From Paraburkholderia piptadeniae (lineage in GTDB: Bacteria; Pseudomonadota; Gammaproteobacteria; Burkholderiales; Burkholderiaceae): 64,000 nucleotides of DNA. This document shows, piece by piece, positions 8,965-16,378 of the stretch. The stretch is taken from assembly GCF_900007165.1 (NCBI RefSeq), contig NZ_CYGY02000011.1:124001-188000 (forward strand). Direction: 5' to 3'. Every line of letters begins with the position of its first letter. The first letter of the stretch is position 1. Below the pieces are notes generated by a model. The model was not told the DNA's origin and made no database searches. It worked only from the letters and a program-made list of their open reading frames with translations. Both the position numbers and the translations under genes were made by a program.

Positions 8965-9747
8965 TTACTTTGCGTACTTGCGGAATTCAGGCTTGCGCTT
9001 TTCCTGGAAGGCCTTGACGCCCTCGCGCGACTCTTCCGTGTCGTAGTACAGCTTCAGCGCATACAGGCCCATGCCCGCGATGCCCGCCTGATGCGCGGTA
9101 TCCATGTTGAACGAGCGCTTGGCGATCGCAATCGCGGTCGGGCTCTTCTCCATGATCTCGTCGCACCATTTCTGCACTTCGGCATCGAGTTGCTCGTGCG
9201 GCACCACGGCGTTGACGAGGCCCATTGCGAGCGCTTCGCTTGCCGGATAGCGACGGCACAGATACCAGATCTCGCGCGCCTTCTTTTCGCCGACGACACG
9301 CGCAAGAAACGCGGTCCCGTACCCCGGATCGACCGAGCCGACCTTGGGGCCCGCCTGAGCGAACACGGCTTTCTCGGAAGCGATCGTGAAGTCGCAGATC
9401 GTGCACAGCACGTTGCCGCCACCGACCGCGTAGCCTTGCACGCGGGCAATCACGGGTTTGGGCACGTCGCGGATCGCGTTGTGCAGTTCTTCCATCGGCA
9501 AACCGATCGTGCCGCGGCCGTCGTACTGGCCTTCATGCGCCGACTGGTCGCCGCCCGTGCAGAATGCCTTGTCGCCTGCGCCCGCCAGCACGATCACACC
9601 GATTTCGCGCGAATAACCTGCCTTGTTGATCGCGTGAATCAGTTCGTCACAGGTGCGTCCGCGAAACGCATTCATCTTGTCCGGCCGGTTGATCGTGATC
9701 CACGCTGCGCCGTTGCGTACTTCGTAAAGGATGTCTTCGTAGTTCAT
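8965..9747 (-). CDS. badI: 2-Ketocyclohexanecarboxyl-CoA hydrolase (BadI)
   Basis: Crotonase-superfamily ring-cleaving hydrolase, 260 residues. It turns 2-ketocyclohexanecarboxyl-CoA into pimeloyl-CoA. Segments such as INRPDKMNAFRG, FCTGGDQSAHEG, VGSVDPGYGTAFLARVVG and FNMDTAHQAGIAGMGLYALK match R. palustris BadI as I remember it almost word for word, which makes this the most diagnostic gene of the cluster. The family is related to MenB (naphthoate synthase). Start ATG follows AGGGAATACACATC. It is 25 bases downstream of badH and 62 bases upstream of aliB, in one leftward operon under the BadR promoter region. Confidence 0.92.
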   Translation of the reverse strand: MNYEDILYEVRNGAAWITINRPDKMNAFRGRTCDELIHAINKAGYSREIGVIVLAGAGDKAFCTGGDQSAHEGQYDGRGTIGLPMEELHNAIRDVPKPVIARVQGYAVGGGNVLCTICDFTIASEKAVFAQAGPKVGSVDPGYGTAFLARVVGEKKAREIWYLCRRYPASEALAMGLVNAVVPHEQLDAEVQKWCDEIMEKSPTAIAIAKRSFNMDTAHQAGIAGMGLYALKLYYDTEESREGVKAFQEKRKPEFRKYAK

Positions 9748-9772
9748 GATGTGTATTCCCTGGTCGTTCGGA

Positions 9773-10540
9773 TTAGCCGGCCATCGTCAGGCCGCCGGAC
9801 ACGCTCAGCACCTGACCCGTGATGTACGCGGCATCGTCGCTGGCGAAGAAGACAACCGCGCCAGGCAGATCGTCGGGACGTCCGATGCGGCCAAGCGGAA
9901 TCGAGCGCTGAAACGCCTCCATCAGTTTTTCGGGGTTGCCCGCCCCTTCCTTGTACTCGGCGAACAGCGCGGTGTCGGTCGGCCCCGGACACACGACGTT
10001 GACCGTGATCCCATGGCGCGCGTGTTCGCGCGCGATGGTCTTCGAGAACGACACCAGCCCGCCCTTGCAGGCCGCATACACGGCTTCGCCCGACGAACCG
10101 ACGCGCGCCGCATCCGACGCGATGTTGACGATCCGCCCCGACTTGCGCGCGACCATCCCGGGCAGCACCGCATGATGCAGATGCAGCGCGCCCGTCAGGT
10201 TGATCGCGATGAGCCGCTCCCACTGCGACGGCTCCGTCTTCGTGAATGGCTTGAACACATCCCAGCCCGCGTTGTTGACCAGCACGTCGATAGGCCCGAG
10301 CTTTGCTTCCGTCGCGGCCACCGCTGCGTCGACGTCGGTGCGCTGCGTGATATCGCAGCGGATGGCCTCCGCCTTGCTGCCCGTCTCGCGAATGTCGCGC
10401 GCCACCTTGTCAGCGGCCTCCAGCGAAAGGTCCAGCACGGCAACCCGCGCGCCTTCAGCCGCAAAGCGCCGGCAGGTCGCTCCGCCAATGCCGCCACCAC
10501 CACCGGTCACGATGACCGTCTTTCCTTCGAATCGTTGCAC
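9773..10540 (-). CDS. badH: 2-Hydroxycyclohexanecarboxyl-CoA dehydrogenase (BadH)
   Basis: SDR-family NAD-dependent dehydrogenase, 255 residues, oxidising 2-hydroxycyclohexanecarboxyl-CoA to the 2-keto ester. It has TGGGGGIGGATCRRFA (cofactor loop, about 12-27), NNAGWDVFKPFTKTEP, the catalytic Ser in NIASDAARVG, YAACKGG (Tyr-x3-Lys) and the C-terminal GQVLSVSGGLTM. These match R. palustris BadH closely. The start codon is GTG with GGAGACGACT upstream. It is the first gene of the leftward operon, divergent from badR across 137 bases that hold a palindrome. Confidence 0.92.
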   Translation of the reverse strand: MQRFEGKTVIVTGGGGGIGGATCRRFAAEGARVAVLDLSLEAADKVARDIRETGSKAEAIRCDITQRTDVDAAVAATEAKLGPIDVLVNNAGWDVFKPFTKTEPSQWERLIAINLTGALHLHHAVLPGMVARKSGRIVNIASDAARVGSSGEAVYAACKGGLVSFSKTIAREHARHGITVNVVCPGPTDTALFAEYKEGAGNPEKLMEAFQRSIPLGRIGRPDDLPGAVVFFASDDAAYITGQVLSVSGGLTMAG

Positions 10541-10605
10541 AGTCGTCTCCGTCAGTTGCGAGGGGTACTATTGGCACGTCGCGAGCGCTTTACGCCGCAT
10601 CGCAA

Positions 10606-10625
10606 TACGTCAACATATTGACGTA
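10606..10625. promoter_or_regulatory. Palindromic operator in badH-badR divergent promoter region
   Basis: TACGTCAA-CATA-TTGACGTA is an inverted repeat with perfect 8-base arms and a 4-base spacer, a typical MarR-family operator layout. It lies 66 bases from the badH start and 53 bases from the badR start. Each arm contains TTGACG, a -35-like hexamer, so the site carries one on both strands. TATACT directly follows it on the + strand and could serve as a -10 for badR. Binding by the adjacent MarR protein is inferred from position and symmetry. Confidence 0.65.
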
Positions 10626-10677
10626 TACTAGTTACACGCAACATTGAAAACAAGAACTGCCATACCAGGAGAATCCC

Positions 10678-11178
10678 TTGGCTAATTCCCAGAAAAACCG
10701 ACTATCTGTCAAGATCGAACTGGCCAACAGACTATTTTTTCGCCTCTATCAATGCGCAAATATGTTGCATAAAACAGGGACGAGAGCCGTCGCGGCCGAA
10801 GGGTTGACGACACAACAGTGGGCGGTGCTCGGCGCGCTGTCGCGCGAAGAGGCGGAAGGGGGAATGAGCGTGGGCGATCTCGCCCGTTACCTGATGGTGA
10901 GCCGTCAGAACCTGTCCGGACTGATCAGCCGGATGGAGCGCGATGGGCACGTGTCAGGTGCCGCGGACGGGCGCGATCGCCGTTCACGGCTGATCACGAT
11001 GACGGAGTCAGGCCGCAGGCTGTGGGTCCAGCAGGCGACGCCGAAGATCCACGAATACTATGAGCAGGTGCTGGAAGATTTTTCCGTCGATGACGTCACG
11101 CATACGCTGCACTATCTTCTGAAGCTGCTCGACAACATGAAACGGCTGGACGACGTGGCCGAACCCGCAGATGAATGA
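10678..11178 (+). CDS. badR: MarR-family regulator, BadR-like
   Basis: MarR-type winged-helix repressor of 166 residues. The recognition helix region is MSVGDLARYLMVSRQNLSG (about 63-81), followed by the wing with ADGRDRRSRL (about 97-106). It is divergent from the badH operon, the arrangement of R. palustris BadR, which represses badHI-ali genes until 2-ketocyclohexanecarboxyl-CoA accumulates. The start is TTG, with AGGAGAATCCC at ideal spacing; I see no better ATG. The palindrome in the shared promoter region is the likely binding site. Effector identity is carried over from the known homologue. Confidence 0.85.
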   Translation: MANSQKNRLSVKIELANRLFFRLYQCANMLHKTGTRAVAAEGLTTQQWAVLGALSREEAEGGMSVGDLARYLMVSRQNLSGLISRMERDGHVSGAADGRDRRSRLITMTESGRRLWVQQATPKIHEYYEQVLEDFSVDDVTHTLHYLLKLLDNMKRLDDVAEPADE

Positions 11179-11393
11179 CAGGCCACGCATGGATGATGAC
11201 GATGACAGATGAGCGCGCCCTGGAACCCGCCACCCGACAGGGATTCGAATCGCCGAAGCGATATGGGCCGAGGACACCCACGACGATCAACGGTTTGCTG
11301 GAATTCGATCACGCAGCCCGGGCGCGTGGCTACGCGACTATCGACGAGGACTTTGCAAGTCTCGCTTCATCGCTTTTCGGCAGAACGCGATAG
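11175..11393 (+). CDS. Small ORF overlapping badR stop; possible IclR-type remnant
   Basis: A 72-codon frame whose ATG overlaps the badR stop as ATGA, an arrangement typical of translational coupling. The second half (TPTTINGLLEFDHAARARGY then ATIDEDF) faintly resembles the start of IclR effector domains, but the rest does not follow the family, so it may be a decayed regulator fragment or a chance frame. No membrane segment or signal peptide is visible. I do not assign a function. Confidence 0.3.
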   Translation: MTGHAWMMTMTDERALEPATRQGFESPKRYGPRTPTTINGLLEFDHAARARGYATIDEDFASLASSLFGRTR

Positions 11394-11528
11394 ATCGCAG
11401 CGACACTGAGTTGCCCGCGAAAGTCGCCATGTTCATGGCCATGGGCTCCGTCGTTCCAATGCCGTGCGCCGCGAGCTTGCCTCGACGGTCTTGCTGCCAG
11501 CAGTCTGACGCCAGCAAGTGTTTCCCGG

Positions 11529-12206
11529 TCACACGCTCCCTGGCGACGCTTGACCAGTCGGCAGTGAGTTGGCGCTCGCCGGAGTGTTCCACGGCTTCGC
11601 CTGCTCAAGAACCATTTTCCGGCGGTTTTCTCTCGCGGCAATGAGCTCGTCAAGCTCCCGTTCGAGATCAGCGTCCGCGGCGCCTGGGTTCCACCGTGCC
11701 GCGCCATGCTTCTTTCGTGTCAGGCTCGCCAGCACGAGTGCCCGTTTCGCCAGTTTCGCGCACTCGAATTCCACATGGTCACAGACATCAGAGGCGAGCG
11801 CGTATTCCCACGTCGAGCCGACATACTCACGCGCGTAGTGGACCGTCGCCGGGAAGTCGCGCAGAAGTGACGTGTTTCTGTGATCCAGCCACTTCCATTC
11901 GATCGTGGGATACGTGAAATCGGGCACGTGAACGCCATTCACTGGCTGGCTGTTATTCGTGCGGATTGCTTCATCCGATGCCCAATCCGCCTTGTGCATC
12001 ATGGCGCGACAGGTGCGCGCGTATTTCTCCAGCGAGAGCGCCACCTCCAGTGAAGCATCCCGCCGTTCGCGACGATGGACGCGCCTGTCTCTGTACGAGT
12101 TCCATCCGATCGCCACGATCGAGCCGATGACACTCGACGGGACGACGATCCTGAGCGTGCTCTGCCAGTCGAACTGCTGTACTACCTGAAACCATGCCGG
12201 TGTCAT
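11529..12206 (-). CDS. Hypothetical protein with one N-terminal membrane segment
   Basis: A 225-residue protein not recognised as a known family. Residues about 17-36 (LRIVVPSSVIGSIVAIGW) form one hydrophobic segment. A very basic stretch with RDRRVHRRERRD follows, which would place the rest in the cytoplasm, then a mixed-charge soluble domain with many Trp, Arg and Glu residues and an N-terminal helix that may be coiled. Start ATG is preceded by GGAGAGTTAGGAC. It stands alone, convergent with badR and its small ORF. Coding-like composition and the ribosome site support a real gene. Confidence 0.6.
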   Translation of the reverse strand: MTPAWFQVVQQFDWQSTLRIVVPSSVIGSIVAIGWNSYRDRRVHRRERRDASLEVALSLEKYARTCRAMMHKADWASDEAIRTNNSQPVNGVHVPDFTYPTIEWKWLDHRNTSLLRDFPATVHYAREYVGSTWEYALASDVCDHVEFECAKLAKRALVLASLTRKKHGAARWNPGAADADLERELDELIAARENRRKMVLEQAKPWNTPASANSLPTGQASPGSV

Positions 12207-12732
12207 GTCCTAACTCTCCGACGCGTGCGCCGTCTGCCTGTTTGTAGTCCGCCCGTACCGCAGCGAGAAGATCCAGCGCGCTTTGCCTATACGGGGGCAT
12301 ATCGCGGAGCCGCCATCTTCTTCTCGTTTTGTCGCAGGATTGTAAAGGCAGCGCGCGCGGGAAAGGTTGTGAAAAAGCCGCACCGACGCGTGTCGAGCCG
12401 TGCCGCGCTTTTGACCCGCTTCTGGCCCGCTTCTGGCCCGCTTCTCCTGCCCGCATTCCGGCCCGCATTCCGGCCTTCTGGCCGTTCAACAGCCCGCAGA
12501 GGAGCCAGCGCATCGATTCGCGCGCCGGGCTTCCCCCCAAAAAAAAGTCACCGTGCTCTGCCTGCACCCGATGCTTGCCTCATCGGCTGATGCCTCCATT
12601 CGATTCTTCTGACAAATCGGCAAAATTCGGCACGTCGATTGCTTCCTTCGTGCAGCGGGCATCCGTTGGCGGCGTGTAAAGCCGACGCACACGGCTCGTC
12701 TCTTCTCGCTGAGTATTGCAGGGAGGAAATCC
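12207..12732. other. Intergenic region with short GC-rich repeats
   Basis: About 525 bases between divergent hypothetical genes. Open frames here are low-complexity products of the repeats at 12415-12484. I see no supported gene. Promoters for both flanking genes must lie here but no convincing core elements were found. Confidence 0.5.
12415..12484. repeat. Short tandem repeats of two related units
   Basis: Two copies of the 11-base unit CCCGCTTCTGG, a degenerate third, and then two exact copies of the 12-base unit CCCGCATTCCGG, ending in CCTTCTGGCCG. The two units are related to each other, so the tract looks like a small minisatellite that has diverged. Confidence 0.7.
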
Positions 12733-13041
12733 ATGTCCACCCGTTCTTATACGTCGTATCGCGGTTGCAATATCGAAGTCCAAGTCACGCCAGCGAAGTC
12801 GCGTGCGCTCGGCGGCGTATATCGGCGCTTCCGTGTTTCGTGGACGGTCTCTTTACCTGATGATCCGAATCAGAAAGTTGCCAGCTTTCCAGAGCAGTTC
12901 GATTTCCTCACTGACCAGGAGGCATTCAGGTATGGGGAGAAACGAGCGCACACATTTATTGATTGCATGCTTTCGACTCCCTCGATGAAGGGAATGGCCA
13001 GCGACGATTCCCAGCAGGGAGACCAGGCATCCAGCGTCTAG
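12733..13041 (+). CDS. Hypothetical protein, 102 residues
   Basis: Soluble small protein beginning MSTRSYTSYRGCNIEVQVTP and rich in aromatic and charged residues. The strong ribosome site GGGAGGAAATCC before ATG supports expression. The middle (RFRVSWTVSL, then EQFDFLTDQEAF) suggests a small alpha/beta fold, similar to short hypothetical proteins I associate with Burkholderia. It has no signal peptide or membrane segment. Neighbours give no functional hint. Function unknown. Confidence 0.65.
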   Translation: MSTRSYTSYRGCNIEVQVTPAKSRALGGVYRRFRVSWTVSLPDDPNQKVASFPEQFDFLTDQEAFRYGEKRAHTFIDCMLSTPSMKGMASDDSQQGDQASSV

Positions 13042-13158
13042 TTGCTTTCACGACCACCTTGCGCGGACCGAATGGCAACGGACGAATTTCGGCGAGCGGC
13101 ACGCGCAACTCCTCCGCGTAGCTCGCTCAAGGACGTCCGAACAATTGTGGAAACCGGT

Positions 13159-14055
13159 TCAAAGCGGATTGCCGCCATCGAGTGAGCCATCGGCAAGAAA
13201 GCCGCGAACCAGGGCAATCGTCGCTCGTGGGTTTTCTTCCATCACCCAATGGCCTGAGTCCGGTATAACGCTCTCTCGCACGTCGTCGGCAGCTGACCGC
13301 ATCACCACGGCCATCGTTGTACCGAAGGACTTCTCGCCCCCGACCGCCAGCACCGGCATCCGCAGCCGCGCGCCGGTGGCGAGCCATGCGCGGTTGTCCG
13401 CCGCATCCTGATCGAAGGCCGCGAATTGTGCGAAGCCCGCACGCATGGCGCCGGGCAACGCGTAAAGTTCGGCGTAGTGGACCCTTGCCTCCTCATCGAA
13501 CCTGGCGGGATCGGCCGAGAACTCGTTCCAGAAGCGGTCGAGATAGATGCGCTCGCGACCCGCGACAAGTCGCTCCATGTCAGCTCCGCCGAAACGGAAA
13601 TGCCAAAGCATTGGGCTCTTTAGTATGTCGTCCCACGGGCCAATTCCCGGAATGGGTGCATCGATCAGCACCAGCCGCCTGATCCGCTCCGGATGCTGCA
13701 CGGCGAACTGAAAAGCGACCATGTTGCCGATGTCATGTGCAACGAGGTCGATCTGATCCACGCCAAGGTCAGCGAGCACGCCCGCGATATCGGCCGCCGG
13801 AGTCTTCTTGTCGTAGCCGTGAGCAGGTTTCGAGGACAGGCCCAGACCGCGCAAGTCGGGAACGATCACCTGATGGTCCCGCGCGAGATCGACCGCCATT
13901 GGTGCCCACATATCACCCGTCTCCGCATAGCCATGCAACAGCACGACAGCGGGACCGTTACCGCCAACGCGGACAGACAAGGTCGTCCCGTTAGTCTGAA
14001 TATCCTGCGTCCGAAAATCGGTCGGGAACGACCGCGTACCTGTCAGAGGGGGCAT
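13159..14055 (-). CDS. Alpha/beta hydrolase, epoxide-hydrolase-like
   Basis: Hydrolase of 298 residues with HGYAETGDMW (oxyanion-hole HG motif at about 41), an Asp nucleophile in VAHDIGNMV (Asp about 108), and the catalytic His in PDSGHWVMEENP near the C-terminus. The Asp nucleophile points to epoxide hydrolases or haloalkane dehalogenases rather than esterases. The RxxxR motif of fluoroacetate dehalogenases after the nucleophile is not present. No signal peptide, so cytoplasmic. AAGGAGATAACCG precedes ATG. It is transcribed away from a 500-base region holding a 22-base palindrome. The substrate is unknown. Confidence 0.85.
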   Translation of the reverse strand: MPPLTGTRSFPTDFRTQDIQTNGTTLSVRVGGNGPAVVLLHGYAETGDMWAPMAVDLARDHQVIVPDLRGLGLSSKPAHGYDKKTPAADIAGVLADLGVDQIDLVAHDIGNMVAFQFAVQHPERIRRLVLIDAPIPGIGPWDDILKSPMLWHFRFGGADMERLVAGRERIYLDRFWNEFSADPARFDEEARVHYAELYALPGAMRAGFAQFAAFDQDAADNRAWLATGARLRMPVLAVGGEKSFGTTMAVVMRSAADDVRESVIPDSGHWVMEENPRATIALVRGFLADGSLDGGNPL

Positions 14056-14560
14056 CGGTTATCTCCTTTGAAATTGCGGGGCGCTACGAACGCCAGGGCG
14101 CACATTCACCGTCGATGGTCGGGCACGCACCGGCTTGCTAAATCGCATTTTTCCGGTAGATCAGAAGCGGCTTGGGTCCATATGAATTCCGTCGTCGACA
14201 AGCATATCCGCAGTTCGAATTGAGCGTTCGTTCGAACGCTCATCGCATACCGCCTTCATGCGCGCGATCTGCCCCAAACGCTGCTGCGCCGTCGCTCGCG
14301 CAACGGCATTTGTTAATTGAAGCGACGCGAGCGGGACTTTTGTACCGCAATGTATCTACCACCGTTCAAGAAATAGTGACGTACATTTCCGCACGTTCTG
14401 GAAACAAGCCAGATACATGCGCGGGTTCAAATAACGTCACGCAAGGTTGATTCATGACAGTGCGACTCGCCGGGAGAGACGGAATCGCGAATGCAACGTG
14501 CAACGCGCGACGGCCACCCGGAAGCATCACCGCAAGCCATTCAACTTCTGGAGAATACTC
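14056..14560. other. Divergent intergenic region with palindrome
   Basis: About 500 bases between the hydrolase and the DUF4148 gene. It holds the inverted repeat at 14221-14242 and the ribosome binding site (CTGGAG) of the downstream gene. No further gene was supported. Confidence 0.5.
14221..14242. promoter_or_regulatory. Perfect 22-base inverted repeat, TetR-operator-like
   Basis: TGAGCGTTCG-TT-CGAACGCTCA has perfect 10-base arms around a 2-base centre. The TGAnCGTTCG style resembles TetR-family operators. It lies 166 bases upstream of the leftward hydrolase start and about 320 bases upstream of the rightward DUF4148 gene. No TetR gene is adjacent, so the cognate protein would be encoded elsewhere. 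Confidence 0.5.
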
Positions 14561-14887
14561 ATGAAACTCGTGCAATCCCTCTTCGTCGCAGCATTGATCG
14601 CCGCTCCTGCTATTTCGTTCGCGCAGTCGAACCAGCCGCTGACCCGTGCGCAAGTGCGCGCTGAACTTGTCCAGTTGCAGCAGGCCGGCTACGACCCCGC
14701 TAGCGACAACGCACAATACCCGAAGAACATCGAAGCAGCGCTGTCCCGCGTTCAGGCGCAAAAGGATGCATCCTATGGCGGCGTCGCAGCGGGTCAGGCG
14801 AACTCGGGCTCGCGTCATGACACGGCGCAAGCGCCCGCCGCGCAACAAAACATCATCGGCCTCGAACCGATCTACGCGCACTCGTGA
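14561..14887 (+). CDS. Secreted DUF4148-type protein
   Basis: A 108-residue exported protein. Residues 1-22 form a Sec signal peptide with an Ala-rich core and cleavage after AISFAQ. The mature part begins with the DUF4148 signature LTRAQVRAELVQLQQAGYDP and continues with low-complexity polar sequence. The open frame extends 38 codons upstream, but CTGGAGAATACTC before the ATG at 14561 and the signal peptide fix the start. DUF4148 proteins are small periplasmic proteins frequent in Burkholderia with no known role. Two more lie in this window, at 20236 and 27720. Confidence 0.85.
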   Translation: MKLVQSLFVAALIAAPAISFAQSNQPLTRAQVRAELVQLQQAGYDPASDNAQYPKNIEAALSRVQAQKDASYGGVAAGQANSGSRHDTAQAPAAQQNIIGLEPIYAHS

Positions 14888-14895
14888 TCGTAGCT

Positions 14896-14935
14896 GCTCC
14901 GAAGCGAATACGTGAGAGCGCCTTCGCTTCGGAGC
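14896..14935. terminator. Long hairpin between DUF4148 gene and hydrolase
   Basis: Perfect 13-base arms (GCTCCGAAGCGAA and its complement TTCGCTTCGGAGC) flank a 14-base loop, eight bases after the DUF4148 stop. There is no T-run, so it may be a transcript-stabilising or partial terminator structure rather than a classical intrinsic terminator. Confidence 0.5.
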
Positions 14936-14989
14936 ACACGGCCAGTCGCACATACATCCATCGATAACGAATCATTCAAAGGCACCACA

Positions 14990-15769
14990 ATGACAAGAAC
15001 GTTCAGAACCTGCCTCGCATTCGCCATGATGCTGTGCGGACTATTCGCGCTGCAAACCGCGCGCGCCGCATCGCAAGCCGATCTCAAAGGCACCAGCGTC
15101 GTCCTCGTGCATGGCGCGTTCGCCGACGGATCGAGTTGGAACCGTGTCATCCCTATTCTCGAAGCGCACGGCTTGCACGTCGTCGCCGTGCAGAATCCGT
15201 TGAGTTCGCTCGCCGACGACGTCGCTGCCACGAAGCGCGTCATCGATCAGCAGAGTGGCCACGTCGTGCTCGTCGGTCATTCGTGGGGCGGCGTCGTCAT
15301 CAGCCAGGCAGGCAACGACGACAAGGTCAAATCCCTCGTGTACGTCGCGGCATTCGCGCCGGATGGCGGACAATCGATTGCCGACATGACGCAAGGCATG
15401 AAGCCGCCAGCATGGGCGAACGAATTGCAGAAGGATGCAGCCGGCTTTCTGACGCTGTCGGACAAAGCGGTAAAGGAAGACTTCGCGTTGGATCTGCCCA
15501 CCGCGCAGCAGCGCATCGTCGCCGCGACGCAAGGACCGTGGTTTTCCGGCTGCATCGACGACAAGGTGACACAGGCCGCGTGGCATCGGAAGCCTTCGTA
15601 CTTCGTCGTCGCCGGTCGCGACAGGATGATCGATCCGCATCTGCAAGACCAGATGGCCAAGAACATCAATGCACAGGTGACGCACGTCGACGCGAGCCAC
15701 GTCGCGATGCTGAGCCAGCCCGAAGCCGTCGCCAACGCGATTCTCGCCGCTGCCCGCCGGGCGCGGTAA
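14990..15769 (+). CDS. Secreted alpha/beta hydrolase, serine nucleophile
   Basis: A 259-residue hydrolase with a signal peptide (about 1-27, ending LQTARAA). The first motif VLVHGAFADGSSWN carries the HG oxyanion site, and the nucleophile is Ser about 98 in GHSWGG. A late Asp in AGRDRMIDPHLQ and His in VDASHVAML complete the triad. This is the pattern of small esterase-like hydrolases of the Abhydrolase_6 type. The exported location suggests activity on external or envelope esters. Start at 14990 is chosen for the signal peptide; the frame extends 26 codons upstream. It follows the DUF4148 gene by about 100 bases and may be co-transcribed. Confidence 0.87.
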   Translation: MTRTFRTCLAFAMMLCGLFALQTARAASQADLKGTSVVLVHGAFADGSSWNRVIPILEAHGLHVVAVQNPLSSLADDVAATKRVIDQQSGHVVLVGHSWGGVVISQAGNDDKVKSLVYVAAFAPDGGQSIADMTQGMKPPAWANELQKDAAGFLTLSDKAVKEDFALDLPTAQQRIVAATQGPWFSGCIDDKVTQAAWHRKPSYFVVAGRDRMIDPHLQDQMAKNINAQVTHVDASHVAMLSQPEAVANAILAAARRAR

Positions 15770-15808
15770 GCGACGAAACACACGACGAAAACGACCATGA
15801 TGACGGAA

Positions 15809-15833
15809 GCCGGAGGACCTGAAACCCTCCGGC
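15809..15833 (+). terminator. Hairpin downstream of secreted hydrolase
   Basis: GCCGGAGG and CCTCCGGC form an 8-base GC stem with a 9-base loop, 40 bases after the stop codon. No T-run follows, so it is only terminator-like. Confidence 0.45.
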
Positions 15834-15851
15834 TCGATCGCGCTCGCGCTT

Positions 15852-15887
15852 GACATCGACATCGACATCGACATCGACATCGACATC
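15852..15887. repeat. Six tandem copies of GACATC
   Basis: Six perfect head-to-tail copies of the hexamer GACATC, followed by GCATGA. It lies in non-coding DNA between the secreted hydrolase and the convergent flavoprotein gene. Perfect short repeats of this kind are prone to slippage. Confidence 0.9.
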
Positions 15888-16378
15888 GCATGAAGCAAAT
15901 GCAAGCGCATAAGCCGCTCGCCGTCATTCGATCGAGTGCTTCCTGTAGCACGCCGCGCGCCCTATCCTCGATCAGAACCTACGCCGGCTCGCACGACATG
16001 TCCGAAGGGAAATTGATCAGAAATACGAGTCACGCGTCCATCACGACATCGCGCGAGATTCGCGCCGTGACTGGTCGCTCGTCACGCGACCCTGATGTTG
16101 CAGACGTCGTTGGCTTACGTTGGCGGCCCTTTCGAGACTCGGATCGTCAAACCCGCGTTGCGGAATCCGCACGAGCGGATTCTTGAGTGATTCAACCGCT
16201 TTCCTTCGAAGAAATGGTGCCGGCAACAAGCGTATGTGCAATCACGATGAACAGCGACGCTGAGCGGTATTTCGTCAGCGCGATACCGCTCGTTTCAGCG
16301 GTGCAGTCGTATCGTTCCGTCCGCGTGCCCGGCGATGCGTGCTTCGCGATGAGCGACGCGCATCGCCGGTAGACCCAT
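15888..16378. other. Intergenic region, no supported gene
   Basis: About 490 bases between convergent genes. Several short frames on both strands lack ribosome sites and recognisable sequence. Nothing further seen. Confidence 0.5.

Noticed and set aside
3965..10540. Cluster first read as generic fatty-acid beta-oxidation
   Set aside because: BadI and BadH segments and the divergent MarR gene match the cyclohexanecarboxylate pathway much more specifically.
14896..14935. Long inverted repeat considered as an insertion-sequence end or attachment site
   Set aside because: There is no second copy, target duplication or transposase nearby; its place after a stop codon fits a transcript hairpin.
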